Below, piece by piece: positions 26,826 to 34,169 of a DNA stretch of 51,508 nt. This DNA comes from Subtercola boreus (GTDB lineage Bacteria > Actinomycetota > Actinomycetes > Actinomycetales > Microbacteriaceae), in assembly GCF_003399625.1 (NCBI RefSeq), contig NZ_NBXA01000025.1, positions 1 through 51,508 on the forward strand, read 5' to 3'. Below the pieces are notes generated by a model. It saw only the letters and a program-made list of their open reading frames with translations. It made no database searches and was not told the DNA's origin. Position numbers and translations under genes: made by a program. Each line of letters begins with the position of its first letter. The first letter of the stretch is position 1.

Positions 26826-26868
26826 GGGCAGTGAGCATGAGTGAAGATGCCGCGCCGGGGGTCCCGCC

Positions 26869-26927
26869 CGGGAGGAGCTGGGCCGATCCTCGCCCCATAG
26901 CGGGTCGGATCGCCCCAGCTCCTCCCG
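26869..26927. repeat. Long inverted repeat (21-bp arms)
   Basis: Arms 26869-26889 and 26907-26927 are CGGGAGGAGCTGGG(C/G)CGATCC and its complement with one mismatch; the 17-nt loop contains CGCCCC/CGGG pairing potential. It begins 43 nt after the monooxygenase stop. There is no T tract. It may be a terminator, or a small palindromic insertion within the start of the decayed gene that follows. Confidence 0.7.
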
Positions 26928-26954
26928 AGCGGGGTGTCGCGAACGGGTCCGGCA

Positions 26955-27215
26955 TGGGGAAACGATGCGGACGCATCCTCCGCCGCGCAGGCCGGGCGCT
27001 TCGCCGACGTGTTCGCGGACATCGCCGACGGAGCCGTGCGGAGGGACCTCGAACGTGAGCTCGCCCACGACGCCGTGAGGCGCTGAAGCGATCCGGGTTC
27101 ACAGCCTTCCGCGTTCCGGTCGAATACGGCGGTTCCGGATGCCCGTTGCCTCAGTTCTTCGCCCTGCTGGTCGAGCTCGCGACCGCCGACTCCAACGCCG
27201 CGCACGACGGATCGC
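26955..27215 (+). pseudogene. Decayed acyl-CoA-dehydrogenase-like gene (SfnB/DszC type), N-terminal fragment
   Basis: One frame reads RFADVFADIADGAVRRDLER then ELAHDAVRR followed by a stop at about 27083; shifting by one base continues KRSGFTAFRVPVEYGGSG and PLPQFFALLVELATADSN up to about 27190. Together these match the N-terminal helical domain of SfnB/DszC-type flavin enzymes (VPREYGG..LPQLFALL.EL..ADSN). So a single-base deletion at 27080-27085 broke the frame, and the remaining about 300 codons are absent: the sequence turns into G-rich noncoding DNA by 27240. In relatives this gene commonly follows an NtaA-type monooxygenase. Confidence 0.65.
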
Positions 27216-27332
27216 GCCACGGCCGCCGATTGCACGGCGCCGAGGTGGGGGCGGCGGGCGGTCGCGGGCGGGGGGCGACCGCGGACCGCGGGAGCGGGTG
27301 CAGTCAGCCGGCCACAGGCGGCAGACACGGCG

Positions 27333-28085
27333 CTAGTGCGAGGCCGCGAGCATCCCGACCACCTGGTCGTAGGTGCCGTTCACCGCGGCGAAGCGCAGCG
27401 GCTTCACGCTCTCGACGAGGATCTCCGGCGCGTCGGGCTGCGACGCGAGCAGCCCCATCACCTCGGTGAGGAACGCGTCGAGCGGCATCGCGTGCGGGTT
27501 CGTCGCCGAGGCCGCCCCCTGCAGCTCGGTCTGCACGGCCGGCGGCACCAGCTCGATGACCTGCACCGACGTGTCCGCGAGCTGCAGGCGGAGGATCTCC
27601 GTGAACGAGTGGATGGCCGCCTTGGTGGCGTTGTAGGTCGGAGTGTGGGCGAGCGGCGTGAACGCGAGGCCCGACGAGACCGTCATGATCGCTGCCTCCG
27701 GCTGCCCGGCCAGGAACGACGAGAACGCCGCGATGAGCCGGAGCGGCCCGAGCAGGTTGGTCGTCACCGTCGCCTCAGCCGCGGCGAGGAACTCCCCGCT
27801 CTGCAGATCCTCGGGGCGCATGATTCCGGCCATCGCGATCAGCACGTTCGTGGCCGGCCAGCGGCGCTGCACCTCGGCCGAGACATCCACGATCGACTGC
27901 GCGTCGGCCGTGTCGATGTACACGCCCTCGATGCCGGGGTTGTCGCGGCCGATCTGGTCGAGCAGCTCACGCCGGCGCCCGCCGACGATGACCGTGTTGC
28001 CGGCCGCGGCGAACCGCTGGGCGAGCCCCAGGCCGATGCCCGACGTGCCGCCCGGAAGAAAGATGGTGTTCCCTGAAATGTTCAT
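27333..28085 (-). CDS. Short-chain dehydrogenase/reductase (DltE-like)
   Basis: A 250-aa classical-type SDR: cofactor motif GGTSGIGLG (12-20), NAG equivalent IAMAGI, catalytic Ser in MTVSSGLAF and the YNATK catalytic Tyr/Lys. The start is ATG 28085; longer frames run into the divergent regulator. Substrate unknown. It faces away from the MmyB-type regulator at 28188, an arrangement commonly seen for this SDR group, and the 102-bp gap should hold both promoters. Confidence 0.9.
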   Translation of the reverse strand: MNISGNTIFLPGGTSGIGLGLAQRFAAAGNTVIVGGRRRELLDQIGRDNPGIEGVYIDTADAQSIVDVSAEVQRRWPATNVLIAMAGIMRPEDLQSGEFLAAAEATVTTNLLGPLRLIAAFSSFLAGQPEAAIMTVSSGLAFTPLAHTPTYNATKAAIHSFTEILRLQLADTSVQVIELVPPAVQTELQGAASATNPHAMPLDAFLTEVMGLLASQPDAPEILVESVKPLRFAAVNGTYDQVVGMLAASH

Positions 28086-28187
28086 GTCTCCAGCGTGCGG
28101 CCTGTCGAACAGCAGTAAAAGAGGAGCGTTCAGCCACGGATCGACAGTCCCTGCCTGAACCCTCCGTGCACGCGGCATGATGGAGCC

Positions 28188-29027
28188 ATGGACAGACCCG
28201 GGCTCGCAGACTTTCTGCGCCGACGCCGCGAGGCGCTGCAAACAAGCGATGTCGGGCTGCCGCCGGGTGCCCGACGCCGCACGAGCGGGCTCCGCCGCGA
28301 GGAGGTCGCGAGCCTCTCCGGCATGTCGAGCGACTACTACGCGCGCCTGGAGCAGCAGCGCGGGCCGCAGCCCTCTGAGCAGATGCTCGCCGCCATCGCG
28401 CGGGGCCTCCGGTTGACTCTGGATGAACGGGACCACCTCTTCCGTCTCGCCGGCCACACTGCGCCCCACCGCCAGCGCCGCACCGAGCATGTCAGCCCCG
28501 CGCTCCTCCGCGTGCTCGACCGGCTCGACGACAGCCCGGCGATGGTGCTCTCCGACCTCGGGGACACCCTCGCCGAGAATCGGCTCGCCGTCGCCCTGCT
28601 CGGCGACCACAGCGCGTTCACCGGGCTCGACCGCAGCGCCTTCTACCGCTGGTTCACCGACCCGGCCGAACGAGCGCGCTACCCCGAACGGGACCACGCA
28701 CGCCAGAGCTCGATCCAGGCCGCGGGGCTCCGGGCGGCGATCTCGGTCGGCGGGGGCGAATCGCGCGCAACCGAGATCGTGGCGAAGCTGGAAGCGTCGA
28801 GCCCAGAGTTCCGCGAGGTGTGGGAACGGCACGAGGTGCGCACCCGGTTCGACGACCACAAGACGCTCATCCACCCCGAGCTCGGCGAGATCGAGGTCGA
28901 CTGCCAGGCGTTGTTCACCGAGAACCAGGCGCAGACCCTCCTGGTGCTGACCGCGTCACCCGGCACGGAGGGCTCCGAGAAGCTGCAGTTGCTCTCGGTG
29001 CTCGGCACGCAGCAGTTCAGCGCCTGA
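28188..29027 (+). CDS. MmyB-like XRE-family transcriptional regulator
   Basis: A 279-aa regulator. The N-terminal HTH (about 5-75) starts LADFLRRRREALQTSDVGLPPGARRRTSGLRREEVASLSGMSSDYYARLEQ in the manner of the MmyB group, followed by a PAS-like ligand domain (about 105-270). MmyB in Streptomyces responds to lipid-type ligands; ligands elsewhere are unknown. It probably controls the divergent SDR gene. Start supported by a TGGAG just upstream. Confidence 0.9.
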   Translation: MDRPGLADFLRRRREALQTSDVGLPPGARRRTSGLRREEVASLSGMSSDYYARLEQQRGPQPSEQMLAAIARGLRLTLDERDHLFRLAGHTAPHRQRRTEHVSPALLRVLDRLDDSPAMVLSDLGDTLAENRLAVALLGDHSAFTGLDRSAFYRWFTDPAERARYPERDHARQSSIQAAGLRAAISVGGGESRATEIVAKLEASSPEFREVWERHEVRTRFDDHKTLIHPELGEIEVDCQALFTENQAQTLLVLTASPGTEGSEKLQLLSVLGTQQFSA

Positions 29028-29056
29028 GGCCCCAACCGGGCCGGGAGCGGCTCCTC

Positions 29057-29488
29057 TCAGGCGGGTGGATGCTCGCCGCAGAGGTTCTCGGCGATCCAGC
29101 CGGGCGTGTCCGACACAGGCAGCTCGCCCGTCAGCACCAGCCCTGCGAACGTGATGGCCTTTTCGCCGAGCCGCCCGTCGGCCGAGTCGAGCGGATCCCG
29201 CCGCAGGCGCACCGACACCCAACGAGTCACGGATGCGCCCAGGCGCGCTGCCGAGACGGCGGTTCCGGCGAAGTGCCTGGCCTGCCCGTTCGAACCGTCG
29301 TCGAACGGTGGGGCGAACCCGCGCCCGGGGAGGCGATTCCGGCCCGCGAGCGCGGCGTCGAGCATCCAGAGCGGTCCGCGGCGGATGCCCGCAGCCTCCG
29401 TTCCGAGCGTGAGGAGGAAGTCGCGCGGGCTGCTGGCCTCTGCTCCGACACGGCCCGCGAGCGCGGCGAGTTCGGCGCAGGCATCCAT
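29057..29488 (-). CDS. Conserved-looking hypothetical protein, 143 aa
   Basis: No membrane segment or signal. The protein starts MDACAELAALAGRVGAEASS and contains a WML...AGRNRLPGRGFAPPFDDGS stretch. The C terminus, DTPGWIAENLCGEHPPA, is Trp- and Cys-containing. Codon use is normal for the region. It lies between the regulator and the methylase gene, 72 nt after the methylase stop. I do not recognise the family. Confidence 0.6.
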   Translation of the reverse strand: MDACAELAALAGRVGAEASSPRDFLLTLGTEAAGIRRGPLWMLDAALAGRNRLPGRGFAPPFDDGSNGQARHFAGTAVSAARLGASVTRWVSVRLRRDPLDSADGRLGEKAITFAGLVLTGELPVSDTPGWIAENLCGEHPPA

Positions 29489-29560
29489 CTTCGAACTCTA
29501 CAAGGCGTGCCCGGGAACCGCCCGCGGCACGCGATGCGCCGAGTGGTCGCAGGGCCCCCC

Positions 29561-30430
29561 TCAGCCGTCCCGGCGGCGCGCGGCGCGGCGGAGCACGCGG
29601 TCGAGGGTTCCATTCGCCCAGAGCCGGTCGCCGTCGCCGCGGTCAGCCGCGACCGCCATCGTCTTCCAGCCGGCATAGACCGCGGGTGCGCCTTCCTCCG
29701 GGGCGGCCGGCTCGGGCGCCAGCAGATAGGCTCCACGGGCCGTCAGGGTGTCGGCGAGGCTGCGCGTCTCGCGCACGAATTCGGAGCCGGTGCCGGAACC
29801 AGCGCCGGCGAAAGGCGGGTCGAAGAAGACCAGGTCCTCCTCCCTGACCTCGGCGACGATGTCGTAGAAGTGCCTCTCCCGAATCGTGACGTCACGGTTC
29901 ATGAGCAGCCGCGAGACCCCGCGGAGGTTTGCCTCGTCGAACGCGACCGTGTCGCGGCCCGCGCTGCCGCGGAGGTACACGAACCGGGCGGCCCGCTCGA
30001 CCGGCGAGAGAGACGCAAGAGCACCGAGGTTCGCAAGGCTCCCGGCGCTCCCGGCGCTCCCGGGGCTCCCCGGGCTCCCGGCGCTCCCGGCGCTCCCGCC
30101 GGCGGATTCCGGATCTGCCTGGGCCACGACTGCCGCCCGGTGAACATGGTCGTGCCGGTCGCGGTGCTGCGCGACCAGCTGCACCAGTCGACCGACATCC
30201 GACTGCAAAATCTGCCAGGTGATGACCAGTTCGGAGTGATCGCTCGACAGACGGAAGGTCGTGCCGGGCTTCCGCTCCATCAACGCGATCGCCACCGCTC
30301 CCCCACCGAGGAACGGCTCGTAGTACTCGCCGAAGTACTCCGGAACGCACTCCAGCGCGAAGTCGGCCAACCGGCGCGAGCCCCGCGGGTGGAGGTACGG
30401 CGGGTGGAGGGGCCGGGAGCGCGGGGACAC
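29561..30430 (-). CDS. D12-class N6-adenine methyltransferase-like protein, aberrant
   Basis: Relation to Dam-type D12 methylases is shown by EPFLGGGAV (SAM motif, residues 38-46), PVERAARFVYL (143-153), DEANLRGVSRLL and LVFFDPPFAG (motif IV-like DPPF, 204-207). Two conserved parts are missing: the N-terminal KWAGGK-type motif is replaced by YLHPRGS, and the NKTCFNGLYR-type segment after the YL is reduced to about ten residues. A Gly/Ser/Ala/Pro repeat fills 109-131. GTG 30430 is the best start (289 aa). It may have a changed substrate or be catalytically weak. No restriction enzyme is adjacent. Confidence 0.72.
   Translation of the reverse strand: MSPRSRPLHPPYLHPRGSRRLADFALECVPEYFGEYYEPFLGGGAVAIALMERKPGTTFRLSSDHSELVITWQILQSDVGRLVQLVAQHRDRHDHVHRAAVVAQADPESAGGSAGSAGSPGSPGSAGSAGSLANLGALASLSPVERAARFVYLRGSAGRDTVAFDEANLRGVSRLLMNRDVTIRERHFYDIVAEVREEDLVFFDPPFAGAGSGTGSEFVRETRSLADTLTARGAYLLAPEPAAPEEGAPAVYAGWKTMAVAADRGDGDRLWANGTLDRVLRRAARRRDG
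30038..30106. repeat. In-frame tandem repeat inside the methylase gene
   Basis: GCTCCCGGC-type 9-bp units recur about seven times with small changes, coding SAG/SPG triplets (residues 109-131). Units are multiples of three, so slippage changes linker length without shifting frame. Confidence 0.85.
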
Positions 30431-30547
30431 ATTCCATTCTCGCCCGGACGACCGGCCACCCCGGTACACCGCCCCGCCTGGACACTCTCGTGCACGATTC
30501 CCAGCGCCCACAGGGTTCGCGCACAGCGCCGCGGCCGCCGCGAGACG

Positions 30548-30553
30548 TACGGT
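30548..30553 (+). promoter_or_regulatory. Predicted -10 box (leaderless start) of the esterase gene
   Basis: TACGGT (TANNNT) ends 6 nt before ATG 30560; there is no ribosome site. Confidence 0.45.
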
Positions 30554-30559
30554 GTACTC

Positions 30560-31588
30560 ATGCAGGAACACGAGGCAGCCGCAAGCGTGCCACGACTGCA
30601 TCTGGCGGCCCGGTCGCTGTTCCGGGGAACCCCGGTGTGGGCGTTTCGCGCAGGCATGTTCCTCATCCAGCGTTCCGAAGTGAGGCGCATGAACGAGGAG
30701 CCTGTCGAAGGGGTGCTGCACACCGATGACATCGACTACGCCGGCGACGGGCATCCGGAGCACCGGCTCGATGTGATGGCACCGGCCGCCGTCGCTCCCG
30801 GCGGGGTGGGCGCCGCGGATGACCGCCCCCTCCTGCCCGTCTACGTCTACTTCCACGGCGGAGGCTGGACCTCCGGCGACAAGTCCACGGTCACCAAGTA
30901 CTGCGCACACCAGGCGGCCACCGGGATGGTCGTGGTGAACGTCAACTACCGCCGGGCCGGGCGCTTCCAGATGGATCACCAGCTCCAGGATGCCAGTGCC
31001 GCCGTCGGCTGGGTTCGGGGCAACATCTCCGTCCACGGCGGAGACCCCGACAGGCTGGTGCTCGGCGGCGACTCCGCCGGCGGTCACATCGCCGCACTCT
31101 TCACCGCGACATCCGACAGCCCGGAACTCCGCGCACACTTCGGAATGGCCCGAGGGCACGCAGCGCCCCGAGTGCGGGGTCTCGTTCTGCACTGCAGCGC
31201 CGTCGACTTCTCGATGTTCTTCGCCAGGGCTCCCATCCTCGGCCGGGGTTTTGTGCGACTCCTGCACCCGAGGAGCTCCGCTTCCGCACCGGACCGTCGC
31301 GTGAGCCTGCGGAAGGCGGCGGCCTACCTCTCACCCATCGAGTGGATCGGGCCCGGGCATCCGGCCGTCTTCGTGACGACCTCCGCCCGCGACTACTTCT
31401 ACGAATCTAACCTCCGTTTCGTCGAGCGCCTGCGCGCGGCCCTCGTTCCGGTCGAGACGATCATCTACGGCAGCGAGAACGCCAACACGCGCCACACCTG
31501 GCAGCAGAACTACCGTTTCCCCGAATCGCAGAACGTCTGGCAGCGTGTGACCACGTTCGTCAACAGCGTGACGAGCCAGACCGCCTGA
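30560..31588 (+). CDS. Alpha/beta hydrolase, HSL-type carboxylesterase
   Basis: A 342-aa esterase of the hormone-sensitive-lipase group. Oxyanion motif YFHGGGW, nucleophile elbow GGDSAGGH, acid in TSARDYFYES and His in NTRHTWQQN. An N-terminal amphipathic stretch (about 10-40) has no clear signal peptide, so it is probably cytoplasmic or membrane associated. Start ATG 30560 fits a leaderless promoter; the long upstream open frame is not coding. Substrate unknown. Confidence 0.88.
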   Translation: MQEHEAAASVPRLHLAARSLFRGTPVWAFRAGMFLIQRSEVRRMNEEPVEGVLHTDDIDYAGDGHPEHRLDVMAPAAVAPGGVGAADDRPLLPVYVYFHGGGWTSGDKSTVTKYCAHQAATGMVVVNVNYRRAGRFQMDHQLQDASAAVGWVRGNISVHGGDPDRLVLGGDSAGGHIAALFTATSDSPELRAHFGMARGHAAPRVRGLVLHCSAVDFSMFFARAPILGRGFVRLLHPRSSASAPDRRVSLRKAAAYLSPIEWIGPGHPAVFVTTSARDYFYESNLRFVERLRAALVPVETIIYGSENANTRHTWQQNYRFPESQNVWQRVTTFVNSVTSQTA

Positions 31589-31652
31589 GCAGGCCCCGTC
31601 CCGGGCGCGGTCGATGAGGGAACCATTCCCGCCGTGCCGGACATTAGGGGGT

Positions 31653-31775
31653 ATGGGGACAGGAACGACAGACGAAGCGGCGACGTGGATCCGCGCCGCC
31701 TCCGGTGACGCATCGGCCTTCGGGACGCTGTTCGACGCACACCGCGACCGCGTGTTCGGACAGGCGAGAATCTTC
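31653..31775 (+). pseudogene. Remnant of an ECF sigma-70 factor gene (N terminus only)
   Basis: ATG 31653, preceded by AGGGGGT, opens a frame whose residues 8-35 (EAATWIRAASGDASAFG then TLFDAHRDRVFGQA) match region 2.1 of ECF sigma factors. Similarity ends at about 31770; the rest of region 2 and region 4 are absent and the frame continues as nonsense to 32045. A large internal deletion is the simplest explanation. Confidence 0.6.
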
Positions 31776-31780
31776 CTCGA

Positions 31781-32065
31781 ACCAACGATCTCACCACCGG
31801 GCAGAAGGATTCGGTCCGCCAGTCATTCACCGCACTCGTCGCAGCGGTCGAAGCTTTCCCCGCCCCGGTACCCCTCTGGCAGCCGCAGGGCACGACCCTC
31901 ACCGGAGCATCGACCTGCGCAGGACTCGCGAGCGACGATCAGCTGCTGGTCCTCATCGACGGCGGCTGGGTGGAGCTGGGGGTTCCTACGGCGACGGCTG
32001 CCGACACCCTGCCGGGGTTCGCGGCGGCCGTGCTGGCCAAGGTGAGCCACGCCGATCGCCGGTGA
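31781..32065 (+). pseudogene. 3' remnant of an unknown gene fused behind the sigma fragment
   Basis: A different frame is open without a start codon and reads NDLTTGQKDSVRQSFTALVA, later SDDQLLVLIDGGWVELGVP, ending AKVSHADRR and TGA at 32065. Its composition looks like real protein, about 94 residues. It probably is the C terminus of the gene that once followed the sigma factor, brought next to it by deletion. The region 31589-32137 contains no intact gene. Confidence 0.45.
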
Positions 32066-32104
32066 TCGGGCTGAATCCGAAACCACGCGGAAACACCCGG
32101 GCGC

Positions 32105-32110
32105 TACAGT
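32105..32110 (+). promoter_or_regulatory. Predicted -10 box of the M1 peptidase gene
   Basis: TACAGT lies 27 nt before ATG 32138, and a strong GGGGGAA ribosome site follows, so unlike many neighbours this gene has a leader. Confidence 0.45.
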
Positions 32111-32137
32111 GGGCGGACGTTCTGATACGGGGGAACC

Positions 32138-33961
32138 ATGCAGAGTTGCGAACTGGCCGCCACCGGCTTCGATGCCTGGCCAATGTTCATTGCGGTGGCG
32201 CTCGTCGCCGTGGGGATCGGCGTCGCCGCGCTGATGCTCCGCACCGGGCGCCGTCGCGGGGCGATGTTCGCCGCCGCGCCTCTTCTGGTGCTGGCGCTGC
32301 TCGCGTCGGGCGCTGCGACGCCGCCGGCAAGTTCCGCCGCATCACTCACGGCTCCCTGCCCGACGGGCGCGATGGCACCGCCGCCGGGTGTCGCGCCGGC
32401 GCCTGCGCCGGCACCCACCGGCACCGCGACTCCGGTGCCGACCTCGACCCCGACGCCGACCGGCACGACCACCCCCGTCGACTTCCAGCCGGGTACGGCC
32501 GGGATCGGCGACGCCTACTTCCCTCTCGACGGCAACGGCGGGTACGACGTCACCCACTACGACCTCGACCTGGCCTATGACCCGGCCAGCCACGAACTCT
32601 CGGGCACGGCGACGATCACCGCCACCGCCACGCAGAATCTCTCAGCCTTCAACCTCGACTTCGACACCCGCGCCGTCGACGGCTCCGACGCGATCACCAT
32701 CAGCGCCCTCACGGTCGACGGATCGGCCGCCGCCTGGAGCCTCGCCACGACCCAGATCAGCGACAGCACCGGCCAGCCGCAGTCTCCCGGCAGCACCGAC
32801 GGCGACGCCACTCCCCCGCGGACGGAACTCACCGTGACACCGCCGGCGGGCATCCCGATCGGCGCGACGATCACGACAGCTGTCACCTACGCGGGAATCC
32901 CGATCACCATCAGCGACGCGTTCGGCCCGGCCGGCGTGTTCCAGACGGGAGACGGCGCCGTCGTCGTCGGCCAGCCCAGGGTCGCCGCGACGTGGTTCCC
33001 CTCCAACGATCATCCGGCCGACAAGGCGACCTTCAGCACCCGGATGACCGTTCCCGCCGGCCTCCAGGTGATCGGCAACGGGCGGCTCGCCTCGCACACC
33101 ACGACCGGCGCTTCGAGCACCTGGGACTGGGAGATGGAGAAGCCCATGGCCACCTACCTCGCCACGGCCACCGTCGGGGACTACACGATCACCGAGCACG
33201 ATGAGGGTGGTATCGCCTACTACAACGCGGTGGCGCCGGCGCTGTTCAGCCAGGATGCCGGTGGTGGGGTCTTCGTCGGCGACGTCGCGACGTCGATCTT
33301 CGACGACGAGCCCGAGGTCATCTCCTTCCTCTCGAAGTCGTTCGGGCCGTACCCGTTCAGCGAGGCGGGCGGCATCGCGATCGCCGACTTCGGTCCGACA
33401 CCGGATGACTACCTCCCGTACGCGCTCGAGAACCAGACCCGGCCGATCTACCCGAGCTGGGCGTTCCCCGCCGACGCCGACGCCTCGGTCGTCGTGCACG
33501 AGCTCGCGCACCAGTGGTACGGCGACAGCGTCTCGATGGAGCGTTGGTCGGACATCTGGCTGAACGAGGGATTCGCCACCTACGCCGAGTGGCTCTGGGC
33601 CGAACACACCGGCGGGCCGACGACCCAGCAGTCGTTCGACGCCGCCTACGCGAACCCCACGGTTAGTGACAACCCGGCGGATGACGCGGCATTCTGGAGC
33701 ACGGTGGTCGCCGATCCGGGCGCCGCAGGGATCTTCGACAGTGCCGTCTACACCCGTGGAGGCATGACCCTGCAGGCCCTCCGCACCACCGTCGGCGACG
33801 AGGCGTTCTTCCGGATCCTGAAGGGCTGGGCGGCCGAGAACGCCGGACACTCGGTCACGACGGCCCAGTTCATCGCCTACGCCGAGAAGGTCTCCGGGCA
33901 GGATCTGGCACGCTTCTTCGACGCCTGGCTCTACTCCCCGTCGAAGCCCGCGCTCGGCTGA
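32138..33961 (+). CDS. M1 family metallopeptidase with sortase-like signal at the N terminus
   Basis: A 607-aa zinc aminopeptidase-like protein. Catalytic site HELAH at 454-458 with Glu477 in NEGFA (HEXXHX18E). Exopeptidase motif region ALENQTRP is present about 425. The N terminus is odd: LAATG (6-10), a TM helix (14-34), RTGRRRG, then a second hydrophobic segment (43-60) and an Ala/Pro/Thr linker to about 115. LAXTG plus TM plus basic tail is the C-terminal pattern used by class E sortases, here placed first. The second segment may act as the real signal peptide. Ribosome site is strong. Confidence 0.88.
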   Translation: MQSCELAATGFDAWPMFIAVALVAVGIGVAALMLRTGRRRGAMFAAAPLLVLALLASGAATPPASSAASLTAPCPTGAMAPPPGVAPAPAPAPTGTATPVPTSTPTPTGTTTPVDFQPGTAGIGDAYFPLDGNGGYDVTHYDLDLAYDPASHELSGTATITATATQNLSAFNLDFDTRAVDGSDAITISALTVDGSAAAWSLATTQISDSTGQPQSPGSTDGDATPPRTELTVTPPAGIPIGATITTAVTYAGIPITISDAFGPAGVFQTGDGAVVVGQPRVAATWFPSNDHPADKATFSTRMTVPAGLQVIGNGRLASHTTTGASSTWDWEMEKPMATYLATATVGDYTITEHDEGGIAYYNAVAPALFSQDAGGGVFVGDVATSIFDDEPEVISFLSKSFGPYPFSEAGGIAIADFGPTPDDYLPYALENQTRPIYPSWAFPADADASVVVHELAHQWYGDSVSMERWSDIWLNEGFATYAEWLWAEHTGGPTTQQSFDAAYANPTVSDNPADDAAFWSTVVADPGAAGIFDSAVYTRGGMTLQALRTTVGDEAFFRILKGWAAENAGHSVTTAQFIAYAEKVSGQDLARFFDAWLYSPSKPALG

Positions 33962-33974
33962 GTGCTGCAGAACG

Positions 33975-34009
33975 AGAGAATCCCCCCGGACCGGCCGGGG
34001 GGATTCTCT
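33975..34009. terminator. Strong hairpin terminator between M1 peptidase and tRNA
   Basis: A perfect 15-bp stem, AGAGAATCCCCCCGG / CCGGGGGGATTCTCT, with a 5-nt loop starts 13 nt after the peptidase stop. It can serve both the rightward peptidase and the leftward tRNA transcript. Confidence 0.85.
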
Positions 34010-34023
34010 GTGCAGTGCGGGTG

Positions 34024-34096
34024 TGGAGCTAAGGAGATTCGAACTCCTGACCTCCTCGATGCGAACGAGGCGCGCTACCAACTGCGCCATAGCCCC
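34024..34096 (-). tRNA. tRNA-Ala (anticodon CGC)
   Basis: 73 nt on the minus strand. Acceptor GGGGCTA pairs with TAGCTCC (one G-T), D arm GCGCAGTTGGTAGCGC, anticodon loop TTCGCAT between CCTCG and CGAGG, T arm AGGAGTTCGAATCTCCT, discriminator A. CCA is not encoded. Confidence 0.95.
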
Positions 34097-34169
34097 GAAA
34101 ACTGCTTCGCCAGATTATCACGTGCCGACGGTGACGTCGAACCAACGGGTCGGCGCAACCGGACCGAAG

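Noticed and set aside
27333-28874. Extension of the SDR frame to 513 aa
   Set aside because: It would read through the divergent regulator; SDR length and the GxxxGIG position fix the start at 28085.
30038-30106. Phase-variable on/off switch in the methylase gene
   Set aside because: Units are 9 bp, so changes keep the frame; length variation is possible but not on/off switching.
28820-30559. Plus-strand frame continuous with the esterase (922 codons in total)
   Set aside because: The esterase starts at 30560 by family length and a leaderless promoter; the upstream part lies antisense to the methylase gene and has random-looking composition.
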